Assembly (NCBI GenBank): GCA_050013615.1
Contig: JBEKEX010000132.1
Coordinates: 1-7,429, forward strand
Source: JBEKEX01 sp050013615
GTDB taxonomy: Bacteria > Chloroflexota > Anaerolineae > Anaerolineales > Anaerolineaceae
DNA: 7,429 nt
Direction: 5' to 3'
Under the pieces are notes generated by a model, which was given only the letters and a program-made list of their open reading frames with translations, was not told where the DNA came from and ran no database searches. Of this stretch, positions 1 to 6,678 are shown piece after piece (position 1 is the stretch's first letter; each line of letters starts with the position of its first letter). The position numbers and the translations under genes were made by a program.

Positions 1-5
1 ACTGT

Positions 6-587
6 TCAAGCAGTCTGTTTATCTTTTTCGAATAACTTGCCGGGTTTCCAGGGCGCACCCAACAGAGGGAGCAGCCAGCGGTCCAATCCCCACCAACCGG
101 CGGTTTTCCATGCCAGGATGAGGGCGATGGTGATAACCAGCATCAAAGGGTTGATGCTGGTAGTGCCAGCCATTAAGTAGTTCCAGTTCAGGAAGGCGCC
201 GAAGAAGGCTGAAATGCCTACAAAAACGCCTAAGACCAGGGCTACGCCGATCAATAATTCACCAGCAACCACCAGCTTAGAAAACCAGGTGTATGCCTGA
301 ATATTGAGAAGCCACTGAATGAAAGCACGATACCAATCGAAGGTAATCGGTGGCGTTGCGGGAGCCTGTGGAACCGCGACCGCATGTGTCCAATAACCCT
401 GTAGTGCAGCTCCGGTCTGTGTCCAGGCTGGTGAACTCAGCTTTTCGATCCCTGCGCTAAGCCAGGTATAGCCAATGTAAAGCCGGGCTAAAAGCCAGAT
501 CCAAGCCCATTTTGGGTTATTGAACAAGGCCACAGCGACGGGGGGATCGGTCATTGAGAAAGATTTATTGCCAGATAAAGAAGACAT
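6..587 (-). CDS. DoxX-family integral membrane protein
   Basis: A 193-residue hydrophobic protein resembling the DoxX/DoxD family (named after the small subunit of archaeal thiosulfate:quinone oxidoreductase; most bacterial members have no proven reaction). About four membrane segments are visible, near residues 28-47, 104-122, 123-141 and 146-163. Family-like features are the first helix RLYIGYTWLSAGIEKL, the VAGELLIGVALVLG helix, and the FLNWNYLMAG and AWKTAGWWGLDRWLLP stretches. The 60-100 region is a polar, aromatic-rich loop, as in the longer DoxX proteins. The ATG start is fixed by a strong AGGAGGT ribosome site four bases upstream. It is transcribed away from the polysaccharide operon, sharing a short intergenic region with it, so it may share control with the regulator gene, but nothing else links it to glycan synthesis. 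The family call is fairly sure; the function is unknown. Confidence 0.85.
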   Translation of the reverse strand: MSSLSGNKSFSMTDPPVAVALFNNPKWAWIWLLARLYIGYTWLSAGIEKLSSPAWTQTGAALQGYWTHAVAVPQAPATPPITFDWYRAFIQWLLNIQAYTWFSKLVVAGELLIGVALVLGVFVGISAFFGAFLNWNYLMAGTTSINPLMLVITIALILAWKTAGWWGLDRWLLPLLGAPWKPGKLFEKDKQTA

Positions 588-591
588 GAAT

Positions 592-598
592 ACCTCCT
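592..598 (-). promoter_or_regulatory. Shine-Dalgarno site of the DoxX-family gene
   Basis: On the minus strand this reads AGGAGGT, a perfect anti-16S match, four bases before the ATG at 587. It settles the start of the gene. Confidence 0.8.
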
Positions 599-608
599 AT
601 CAGGGTAA

Positions 609-636
609 ATATTATCTCAATAGTACTACATTGCAA
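609..636 (-). promoter_or_regulatory. candidate promoter for the DoxX-family gene
   Basis: On the minus strand a TTGCAA box (631-636) and a TAATAT box (609-614) are 16 bases apart, each matching the sigma70 consensus at four of six positions. Transcription would start near 602 and leave a very short leader over the ribosome site. The region is AT-rich, so chance matches are likely; this is a weak call. Confidence 0.35.
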
Positions 637-644
637 ATAATAAT

Positions 645-664
645 TCAAGTTAATCAAGTATTAA
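645..664. promoter_or_regulatory. candidate operator: TTAAT-N5-ATTAA inverted repeat with TCAAGT direct repeats
   Basis: TTAATCAAGTATTAA at 650-664 has perfect 5-base arms around a 5-base centre. It overlaps two copies of TCAAGT (645-650 and 654-659) with a 9-base period. It lies between the two divergent candidate promoters, 11 bases upstream of the -35 box of the regulator operon. Winged-helix regulators of the MarR type commonly bind AT-rich palindromes of this size next to their own genes, so autoregulation is a reasonable inference. The AT-rich context makes coincidence possible. Confidence 0.35.
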
Positions 665-675
665 CATGGCAAGCC

Positions 676-704
676 TTGACGCTGAAAAGAAAAATCGTTA
701 TAAT
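676..704 (+). promoter_or_regulatory. strong sigma70-type promoter of the polysaccharide operon
   Basis: TTGACG at 676-681 (five of six to consensus) and TATAAT at 699-704 (six of six) are separated by exactly 17 bases. The expected transcription start is near 711, giving a leader of about 20 bases before the ATG at 731. It reads into the regulator gene and, with no terminator seen between genes, probably through the whole operon. Confidence 0.75.
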
Positions 705-730
705 TCAGCATCTGAATATTGAACACAAAA

Positions 731-1204
731 ATGTCTAATTTACCTCAATTTAACCCCGATTTAACGATCCTTGAGCAGATTGAGCAAGACCCTGATGCTA
801 CGCAGGCGACTTTGGCAAGCCATATGAACGTAGCGGTTGGCACCATCAATTGGCACCTCAAGCGGTTGATCGAAAAGGGTTATGTCAAGGCTCATCGTTT
901 GGAGCGTAAGAAGTTGCGCTATATCATCACGCCGGAAGGGATCGCATTGCGCGCCCGGTTGACCGTCGATTATATTCAGAGTTCGTTCAATCTGTATCGC
1001 ACAGTGCGGGTTCGCGTGCTGGCGGCGTTGGATCAAGTCAAGCAAGCCGGCTTTCACACAGTCCGGATCGTTGGCGAGGGGGATGTGGCAGAAATATGCC
1101 GTTTGACCTGCCTGGAACAAGGGGTCGCCATTGTCGAAGATACGGATGCCCCGGCGTTGGTGATACGTTACTTAAAAGTATTCGTGGAATGGAAGGAAAA
1201 TTGA
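731..1204 (+). CDS. winged helix-turn-helix transcriptional regulator with a small C-terminal Rossmann-like segment
   Basis: A 157-residue protein. Residues about 8-68 form a winged helix-turn-helix: the helices run through TQATLASHMNVAVGTINWHL, followed by the wing with YVKAHRLERKKLRYIITPEG, as in MarR/ArsR-like regulators that head exopolysaccharide operons. Residues about 72-105 are a likely linker helix. The C-terminal part (about 106-150) contains FHTVRIVGEGDVAEI and a following helix and strand, which looks like the first beta-alpha-beta unit of a nucleotide-binding Rossmann fold and could sense a nucleotide or nucleotide-sugar; this is inference. A TTG at 719 would add four residues, but ATG 731 suits the predicted transcription start better. 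Neither start has a clear ribosome site. It ends one base before the next start, so it is co-transcribed with the sugar and export genes and probably regulates them. Confidence 0.8.
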   Translation: MSNLPQFNPDLTILEQIEQDPDATQATLASHMNVAVGTINWHLKRLIEKGYVKAHRLERKKLRYIITPEGIALRARLTVDYIQSSFNLYRTVRVRVLAALDQVKQAGFHTVRIVGEGDVAEICRLTCLEQGVAIVEDTDAPALVIRYLKVFVEWKEN

Positions 1205-1205
1205 T

Positions 1206-2159
1206 ATGACGGAGTCAGAGAGATTTTGGAAAGAAAACCGTGTGTGTGTCACAGGCGGTGCAGGTTTTTTAGGCTCATTTATCGTCGAAAAATTACGCCA
1301 ACGCGGCGCAGCTGATATTTTTATTCCTACAATCGAGAAGTACGATCTTACCCAGCTTGATTCGATCAAGCAAATGCTTACAGATTCCAAACCGGATGTG
1401 ATCATCCATCTGGCGGCGCAGGTGGGTGGGATTGGTGCCAATCGTGAGCATCCGGCCGAATTCTTCTATAACAATTTGATGATGGGTGTGCAGCTCATCC
1501 ATTGTGCCTGGCAGTCCGGAGTGAAGAAATTCGTGGCGCTCGGCACAGTGTGCGCTTACCCCAAGTTCACGCCGGTGCCGTTCAAAGAGGATGATCTTTG
1601 GAATGGTTATCCTGAAGAGACCAATGCACCTTATGGCTTGGCGAAGAAGATGCTGCTGGTGCAATCCCAAGCTTATCGTCAGCAATACGGTTACAACTCC
1701 ATTTTTCTGCTGCCGGTCAACCTGTATGGCCCGCGCGATAACTTCAACCCGAGCTCTTCGCATGTGATCCCTGCCATCATCCGCAACTGTATCGAAGCGC
1801 GTGAAAAAGGCCAACTCGAGATTGTCCAATGGGGTGATGGTTCTCCCACGCGAGAATTTCTATATGTGGAAGATGCTGCCGAGGGCATCCTGCTGGCTAC
1901 CGAACGTTACAACGACTCCGAGCCGGTGAACCTGGGCTCTGGCAATGAGATCAGCATCAGAGACCTGGCAAATTTGATCGCCCGCCTGACGCACTATACG
2001 GGCAAGATCGTTTGGGATGCCAGCAAGCCCAACGGGCAACCACGCCGCGGCCTGGACGTGAGCCGGGCCGAGAGCTATTTCGGCTTCAAAGCACAAGTTC
2101 CATTCGAAGAAGGGTTACGCCAGACGATCGAATGGTATGAAGCTCATCGCACCAAGTGA
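1206..2159 (+). CDS. fcl: GDP-L-fucose synthase-like NAD(P)-dependent epimerase/reductase
   Basis: A 317-residue extended short-chain dehydrogenase, close to the usual ~320 of GDP-L-fucose synthase, which epimerises and reduces GDP-4-keto-6-deoxymannose to GDP-L-fucose in the cytoplasm. Visible motifs are the dinucleotide-binding GGAGFLG (17-23), AAQVGGIGAN (70-79), GTVCAYPK (113-120), the catalytic pair Tyr143 and Lys147 in YGLAKK, NLYGPRDNF (172-180), the SHVIPA segment with His186, and WGDGSPTREFLYVEDAA (209-225). Cys116 and His186 match the acid/base pair of the E. coli enzyme. The active-site serine position is Thr114, a conservative change. A ribosome site (AAGGA, 1193-1197) lies eight bases before the ATG. 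No GDP-mannose 4,6-dehydratase gene is beside it, so the substrate must come from a gene elsewhere. A related GDP-sugar epimerase is the main alternative. Confidence 0.82.
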   Translation: MTESERFWKENRVCVTGGAGFLGSFIVEKLRQRGAADIFIPTIEKYDLTQLDSIKQMLTDSKPDVIIHLAAQVGGIGANREHPAEFFYNNLMMGVQLIHCAWQSGVKKFVALGTVCAYPKFTPVPFKEDDLWNGYPEETNAPYGLAKKMLLVQSQAYRQQYGYNSIFLLPVNLYGPRDNFNPSSSHVIPAIIRNCIEAREKGQLEIVQWGDGSPTREFLYVEDAAEGILLATERYNDSEPVNLGSGNEISIRDLANLIARLTHYTGKIVWDASKPNGQPRRGLDVSRAESYFGFKAQVPFEEGLRQTIEWYEAHRTK

Positions 2160-2160
2160 C

Positions 2161-2164
2161 AGGA
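2161..2164 (+). promoter_or_regulatory. ribosome site that sets the permease start
   Basis: AGGA, five bases before ATG 2170. It favours this start over the in-frame ATG at 2137, which lies inside the preceding gene and has no comparable site. Confidence 0.55.
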
Positions 2165-2169
2165 CGGAT

Positions 2170-3033
2170 ATGGAAAACAATGAAACTGAAAAAGCAATAG
2201 CTGCACGCGCTGCTGAACATACGGTCATCCTTCGGCCGTCCGCGAAGTTCGCTACACTTAACCTGCGAGATATCTGGCAATCGCGGGAATTGATCTATTT
2301 CCTTACCTGGCGCGATCTGAAAGTACGTTACAAGCAAACAATATTAGGCGCCAGTTGGGCAATCCTGAAGCCATTCCTGTCAATGGTGGTTTTTAGTATT
2401 TTCTTTGGCGGCCTGGCGAAGATGCCTTCGGACAACATTCCCTACCCGATCTTCTCGTATGCGGCCTTGCTGCCCTGGACATTGTTTTCTGGTGGGCTTT
2501 CTGATGCCGCTAAGTCTTTGGTGTCCAATAGCAACATGATCACCAAGATCTATTTTCCGAGAGCGATATTACCCCTCTCTGCTGTATTGGGCAACATTGT
2601 GGATTTTTTCATTGCTTTTGTTGTCCTGCTATTGATGATGTTGTTCTACCATATTGCCCCTACTACGGCTGTGTGGACATTGCCCCTGTTCTTGATCCAG
2701 GCGCTGGTTGCTTCACTGGGAGTGGGATTGTGGCTTGCTGCGATGGATGTCCTCTACCGTGATGTTAACTATGTAGTAGGGTTCCTTACTCAATTATGGA
2801 TGTTCATCACCCCGGTTGTTTACTCCAGCAGCCTCGTTTCCTCCAAGTGGCAGGTGGTGTATGCACTCAACCCGATGACGGGGGTGGTGGACGGCTTCCG
2901 CTGGGCATTGTTGGGTACGGCAGCCCCCGACGCTTCCACGTTCATCGTTTCTGCCTGCGTCAGTATCATTTTCCTGATCACTGGTATGTTCTATTTCCGC
3001 CACATGGAACACCAGTTTGCGGATATGGTATAG
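2170..3033 (+). CDS. wzm: ABC-2 type polysaccharide export permease (Wzm/TagG-like)
   Basis: A 287-residue membrane protein of the ABC-2 type, the channel subunit that moves finished, lipid-linked polysaccharide across the cytoplasmic membrane together with a Wzt ATPase. The N-terminus carries the amphipathic stretch typical of the family (RELIYFLTWRDLKVRYKQT, 39-57), followed by LGASWAILKPF (59-69). About six membrane segments can be placed near 62-82, 94-115, 133-160, 170-193, 201-221 and 258-275. Family signatures near the end are YRDVNYVVGFLTQLWMFITP (196-215) and NPMTGVVDGFRWALLG (234-249). The partner ATPase follows 12 bases downstream. An in-frame ATG at 2137 would add 11 polar residues and overlap the previous gene by 23 bases; it is less likely. 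The family call is secure. The exact polymer exported (O-antigen-like, teichoic-type or S-layer glycan) is not evident. Confidence 0.92.
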   Translation: MENNETEKAIAARAAEHTVILRPSAKFATLNLRDIWQSRELIYFLTWRDLKVRYKQTILGASWAILKPFLSMVVFSIFFGGLAKMPSDNIPYPIFSYAALLPWTLFSGGLSDAAKSLVSNSNMITKIYFPRAILPLSAVLGNIVDFFIAFVVLLLMMLFYHIAPTTAVWTLPLFLIQALVASLGVGLWLAAMDVLYRDVNYVVGFLTQLWMFITPVVYSSSLVSSKWQVVYALNPMTGVVDGFRWALLGTAAPDASTFIVSACVSIIFLITGMFYFRHMEHQFADMV

Positions 3034-3038
3034 GAGGG
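3032..3038 (+). promoter_or_regulatory. Shine-Dalgarno site of the ATPase gene
   Basis: AGGAGGG overlaps the stop codon of the permease gene and lies seven bases before ATG 3046, which fits tight coupling of the two transporter subunits. Confidence 0.7.
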
Positions 3039-3045
3039 ATGTGAT

Positions 3046-4311
3046 ATGTCAGATACAGCGATCAAAGTTGAAAATATTGGCAAGCGGTACCGGATTGGCG
3101 CCCCGGTCATCAAATATCGCACCTTGCGTGAAACAGTCAGCGAGAAAGCAAGCGCCATGTTTCACAAAAAGAACGAAGCGGAACTCGAAGAACAATATAT
3201 CTGGGCTTTGAAGGGTGTTTCCTTCGAAGTGAAGCAAGGACAGGTGCTGGGCGTGATCGGCAAGAACGGCGCCGGAAAGAGCACATTGCTAAAGATCCTG
3301 TCTCGTGTGACCGAACCCACCGAAGGCATTGCGGAAATCCATGGACGCGTGGGGTCTCTGCTGGAAGTTGGTACGGGATTCCATCCTGAATTGACGGGCC
3401 GGGAGAATATTTTCCTCAACGGCGCCATTCTGGGCATGAAGAATTCTGAGATCGAGAAACGTTTCGACGAGATTGTCGATTTCGCCGAGGTGGAGAAGTT
3501 CATCGATACCCCGGTCAAACGCTATTCCAGTGGCATGTATCTGCGTCTAGCCTTTGCCGTGGCAGCCCACCTGGAACCAGAGATTTTGGTGGTGGATGAG
3601 GTGCTGGCAGTCGGCGACGCCGAATTCCAGCGCAAATGCCTGGGCAAGATGAGCGACGTGGCCCGACAGGGGCGCACGGTGATGTTCGTCAGCCACAACA
3701 TGTCGGCCATTTTACGGCTCACCGAAGAAGCCCTGGTGATTGATCATGGCCAACTGGCGCTGCGTGCTCCTACCGGGCATGCCGTGGATTATTATCTTTC
3801 AGGCGGCTTTTCGCAGGAAGGGCAGCGTAATTGGACTACAGAAGAAATTCCAGCGCAGGCAGCGCCCTTCAGGCCCATCAGCATGCGCATCAAAAGTCCG
3901 CGTGGCCAGGTGGTGGATACCATCCGGGCAGTGGAGCCTTTCTCGTTGGAGATTGAATACGTGCTGGATGCCCCGATCACAGGATTGAGAGTGGGCATTT
4001 ACTTGCTCACTGCTCATGGCGAAGTGGTATTCACTTCATTTGACCTCGACGATCCAGAGTCATTCAACGATTTTACGGCGCGCAAGGCAGGACACTACGT
4101 CAGCACCTGCCAGTTCCCTCCCAACTTGTTCAACGAGGGCAGGTACGTCATCGGTATCAATGCCAGTTCTTATCACATCAAGCGTTATTTCCAGGATGAT
4201 CAGGCAATGACGTTTTCGGTGGATGCGACCGGAGCGGCCGGCACCCAATGGGTGGAGACGCGGCTGGGTTCGATCCGCCCGATGCTCGAGTGGAAGATAG
4301 AGGGAAAATAA
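3046..4311 (+). CDS. wzt: polysaccharide ABC transporter ATP-binding protein with Wzt-type C-terminal domain
   Basis: A 421-residue protein with an N-terminal nucleotide-binding domain (about 5-255) that powers export through the adjacent permease. Walker A is GKNGAGKST (72-80). The signature is the variant YSSGM (160-164) in place of LSGGQ, usual in this subfamily. Walker B ends ILVVDE (180-185), the D-loop follows (AVGDAEF), and the switch His217 is in FVSHNM. The LLEVGTGFHPELTGRENI stretch (105-122) is characteristic of polysaccharide exporters. After a linker, residues about 275-415 form a beta-rich domain like the C-terminal domain of E. coli O9a Wzt, which binds the modified end of the glycan and so couples export to chain completion. 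Transporters lacking this domain export without such recognition. Specificity for this locus's glycan is inferred. Start and family are secure. Confidence 0.93.
   Translation: MSDTAIKVENIGKRYRIGAPVIKYRTLRETVSEKASAMFHKKNEAELEEQYIWALKGVSFEVKQGQVLGVIGKNGAGKSTLLKILSRVTEPTEGIAEIHGRVGSLLEVGTGFHPELTGRENIFLNGAILGMKNSEIEKRFDEIVDFAEVEKFIDTPVKRYSSGMYLRLAFAVAAHLEPEILVVDEVLAVGDAEFQRKCLGKMSDVARQGRTVMFVSHNMSAILRLTEEALVIDHGQLALRAPTGHAVDYYLSGGFSQEGQRNWTTEEIPAQAAPFRPISMRIKSPRGQVVDTIRAVEPFSLEIEYVLDAPITGLRVGIYLLTAHGEVVFTSFDLDDPESFNDFTARKAGHYVSTCQFPPNLFNEGRYVIGINASSYHIKRYFQDDQAMTFSVDATGAAGTQWVETRLGSIRPMLEWKIEGK
4300..4304 (+). promoter_or_regulatory. ribosome site for the glycosyltransferase-like gene
   Basis: GAGGG inside the last codons of the ATPase gene, nine bases before ATG 4314. 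It supports that start over an upstream in-frame initiation at 4248, which would overlap the ATPase gene by 64 bases. Confidence 0.5.
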
Positions 4312-4313
4312 CC

Positions 4314-5918
4314 ATGGCACCTGATGGAAGGGAAACGATAAAGAAGGTATTGGGTGAAATTCCGCTAACGGCAGAGTTGTATTGGCTGCTGCTTCAGGGC
4401 GGAAAGCCGCTTAACACTCGCTTTTCATTGAAAAAATTGCAAGCTGTATCGGCAGAGCTCGAAGAGCAAGTTGTACGTTGCCGCAAGGGTAAACCGGAAG
4501 GCAAAAAGATATTCATCTTTGCCAGCCTGCATTTTTGGATCGAACATGCTGCCCTGATGGGGTTGGGGCTCTCGGCACAAGGCCACAATGTAACGTTGGG
4601 TTTTCTGCCTTATGGGGAATGGAAAACTCCTCTCAACCGGTTCGATTTACGTCGACAGAACCTGTATGCGCGTCGAGTCCTCAGGGAATTCAACCCGGTG
4701 ATGGGTGACATTTCCTTTCTAAATGTTCATCTATCCGAAGAACCGTTGCCTGATGCCGTAACCAAAATGGTCGATGAAGTAACGGTTTATGACGTGCAGT
4801 ATACGCTGCAGCAGGAAGATATAGACCCCGAAAGTGATATTTACCACCTGCGGCATCACCGTAATACGGAGGCTGCACGTGCAGCAATGACGTATCTTAA
4901 GGCGAACCACCCTGACGTGGTGATTGTACCCAACGGCACCTTGTTCGAGTTTGGGATTGTCTACCGGGTGGCACGTTATTTGGGTATCCAGGCCGTGACG
5001 TATGAATTCAGCGAGCAGCGTCAGCGTGTCTGGCTGGCGCAGAACTCCGAGGTCATGAAACAGGATACCACGACCCTGTGGGAAGCGCGCCAGGGGGAGA
5101 AACTTACCCGTACGCAGTTGAATAAGGTCAAGGAACTTTTTAATGCACGCCAGCAAGCGCAGCATTGGCAAAACTTCAAGCGGTCGTGGCAGGGACTTCC
5201 GTCACAAGGGGAGGAGAAAGTACGGAAGGCGTTGGGATTGGATGACCGCCCGGTGGTGCTGCTACCGACCAACGTGCTGGGCGATAGCTTGACCCTGGGA
5301 CGCCAATTGTTCAGCAAGACCATGGCGGACTGGATCATCCGCACGGTGCAATATTTTTCCGGACGGGAGGATGTCCAGCTGGTCATTCGTATCCATCCCG
5401 GCGAGGCACTGCAGAAAGGGCCATCCATTTCCGAGGCCATTTTGCGCGACCTGCCCAAGCTGCCACCGCAAATCCACCTGGTGGGTCCGAAAGATAAGAT
5501 CAACACCTACGACATTGTCGCTTTGGCTGATTTGGGCCTGGTATACACTACCACGGTCGGCCTGGAGATGGCTATGAGCGGCATCCCGGTCATCGTGAGC
5601 GGGCGCACGCATTACGGTGGGCGTGGGTTCACCTATGACCCGGATTCCTGGACCGGTTACTTCAAAATTTTGGGACAGCTGTTGGAAAGCCCTCAAAAAT
5701 ACCGGCTGAACAAGAAACAATTGAACGAAGCCTGGCGTTACGCCTATTATTTCTTCTTCGAATACCCGCGTCCCTTCCCCTGGCATTTTGCCCAGCGCTG
5801 GGACGACCTGGCGGAATTCCCCGTCGAAAAAGTATTCAAAGGAAATGGCAGCGCAGGTTTCCTGGAGACTTTCCGGTATTTTGCCGGTGAGCCCCTCGAT
5901 TGGAAGAATTTACATTGA
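4314..5918 (+). CDS. capsule-synthesis-like GT-B fold glycosyltransferase (putative)
   Basis: A soluble 534-residue protein without signal peptide or clear membrane helix. Its layout fits a two-domain GT-B glycosyltransferase. An N-terminal Rossmann-like half starts around KKIFIFASLHFWIEHAALMG (64-83) and includes DVVIVPNGTLFEFG (201-214), where a glycosyltransferase of the capsule (KpsC/KpsS-like) or CDP-glycerol type typically has a similar strand. The C-terminal half starts at RPVVLLPTNV (312-321) and holds LVIRIHPGE (356-364) and YTTTVGLEMAMSGIPVIVSG (411-430), followed by an aromatic-rich tail. The 'R-x-HP' strand and the 'TTVGLEMAMSGIPVI' helix are the nucleotide-sugar-binding hallmarks of this group. 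It probably adds a sugar to, or starts, the glycan exported by the adjacent transporter. It begins two bases after the ATPase stop. Donor and acceptor cannot be told from sequence, and family assignment is from motif resemblance only. Confidence 0.6.
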   Translation: MAPDGRETIKKVLGEIPLTAELYWLLLQGGKPLNTRFSLKKLQAVSAELEEQVVRCRKGKPEGKKIFIFASLHFWIEHAALMGLGLSAQGHNVTLGFLPYGEWKTPLNRFDLRRQNLYARRVLREFNPVMGDISFLNVHLSEEPLPDAVTKMVDEVTVYDVQYTLQQEDIDPESDIYHLRHHRNTEAARAAMTYLKANHPDVVIVPNGTLFEFGIVYRVARYLGIQAVTYEFSEQRQRVWLAQNSEVMKQDTTTLWEARQGEKLTRTQLNKVKELFNARQQAQHWQNFKRSWQGLPSQGEEKVRKALGLDDRPVVLLPTNVLGDSLTLGRQLFSKTMADWIIRTVQYFSGREDVQLVIRIHPGEALQKGPSISEAILRDLPKLPPQIHLVGPKDKINTYDIVALADLGLVYTTTVGLEMAMSGIPVIVSGRTHYGGRGFTYDPDSWTGYFKILGQLLESPQKYRLNKKQLNEAWRYAYYFFFEYPRPFPWHFAQRWDDLAEFPVEKVFKGNGSAGFLETFRYFAGEPLDWKNLH

Positions 5919-5942
5919 TGGCGATGCATCGAGCATCCTGAT

Positions 5943-5947
5943 GGGAG
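5943..5947 (+). promoter_or_regulatory. ribosome site that sets the dehydratase start
   Basis: GGGAG, five bases before ATG 5953. An in-frame ATG at 5941 would add MGVA but has no ribosome site and is less likely. Confidence 0.55.
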
Positions 5948-5952
5948 TTGCT

Positions 5953-6672
5953 ATGGACTGGACAAAACAAGTGATTTTGGTGACCGGGGGGACGGGTTCA
6001 TTCGGCAAGAAGTTCATCGACGTCATGCTGAAGGAATACCATCCGGCCAAGTTGATCGTATTCAGCCGCGATGAGCTGAAACAACACGAGATGCGTGTGG
6101 CAGGCTATGACGCGTCCAACCTGCGCTATTTCATCGGCGATATCCGCGACCAACCCCGGCTACGCCGGGCGTTGGAAGGGGTGGACGTTGTCATCCACGC
6201 CGCGGCGCTCAAACAGGTGCCGGCGTGCGAATACAACCCGATGGAAGCGATAAAGACCAATATCCTGGGAAGCAGCAATGTGGTGGAGGCATCCCTGGAT
6301 ACGGGCGTCAAGCATGTGATGGCACTCAGCACCGATAAAGCGGTCAACCCGGTCAACCTGTACGGTGCCACCAAGCTGGCAGCCGAAAAATTGCTCATCC
6401 AGAGCAATGCCTATGCCGGCGGCAAGGCCACCCGCATCAGTTGCGTGCGGTATGGCAACGTGGTCGGCAGCCGCGGCAGTGTTGTGCCAGTCTTTTTAAA
6501 GCAACGCCAGAGCGGCAAGTTGTCGATCACCGATGACCGCATGACCCGTTTTTGGATCTCGCTGGAGCAGGGTGTGCGCTTCGTGATCCGTTGCGTGGAG
6601 ATGATGCAGGGCGGCGAGGTGTTCGTGCCCAAGATCCCCAGCATGAAAGTGGTGGACCTGGTCAAGGCCAAA
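5953..6672 (+). pseudogene. pseB: UDP-GlcNAc 4,6-dehydratase (PseB/FlaA1-like), C-terminally truncated and fused to a transposase
   Basis: The first ~240 residues of an inverting UDP-N-acetylglucosamine 4,6-dehydratase, the first enzyme of pseudaminic acid and related deoxyamino-sugar pathways. It shows the NADP-binding TGGTGSFG (11-18), FSRDELKQHEM (37-47), GDIRD (62-66), HAAALKQVPACEYNP (82-96), the active-site STDKA (126-130) with Thr127, Asp128 and Lys129, and the YGATK pair Tyr137 and Lys141. RYGNVVGSRGSVVPVF (166-181) and FVPKIPSMKVVDL (224-236) follow exactly as in the family. Family members are about 330 residues; homology stops after VKAK, where the expected C-terminal substrate-binding part is replaced in frame by transposase sequence. 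The missing third should abolish activity. It lies 34 bases after the preceding gene in the same orientation. If the join is an assembly error, the true gene is intact. The same frame is open from 5953 to the window end, so automated callers may give one fused protein. Confidence 0.8.
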
Positions 6673-6678
6673 TTGGTA
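6664..6678 (+). other. junction between dehydratase and transposase coding sequence
   Basis: Dehydratase-like sequence ends within ...VVDLVKAK and transposase-like sequence begins with LVDDTVF. The exact base is uncertain by a few codons. No terminal inverted repeat, target duplication or stop codon is visible at the join, and the reading frame is kept. Confidence 0.6.

Noticed and set aside
520..738. Plus-strand open frame of 72 codons spanning the divergent intergenic region
   Set aside because: It overlaps the doxX start antisense and crosses the promoter region, has no ribosome site, and its translation looks like random AT-rich sequence.
2137..2169. Upstream ATG for the permease gene
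   Set aside because: It overlaps the previous gene by 23 bases without a ribosome site, while ATG 2170 has AGGA five bases upstream and the extra residues are not family-like.
3017..3211. Short plus-strand frame overlapping the start of the ATPase gene
   Set aside because: It is an out-of-frame shadow of the permease end and ATPase start; the ATPase frame is supported by all ABC motifs.
4248..4313. Upstream in-frame start for the glycosyltransferase-like gene
   Set aside because: It lies inside the Wzt coding sequence, and ATG 4314 with GAGGG upstream gives the usual two-base gap between genes.
5922..5931. Perfect 10-base palindrome CGATGCATCG in the gap before the dehydratase gene
   Set aside because: It has no loop and no following T-run, so it is not a terminator, and a single 10-base palindrome in 7.4 kb is not convincing as an operator.
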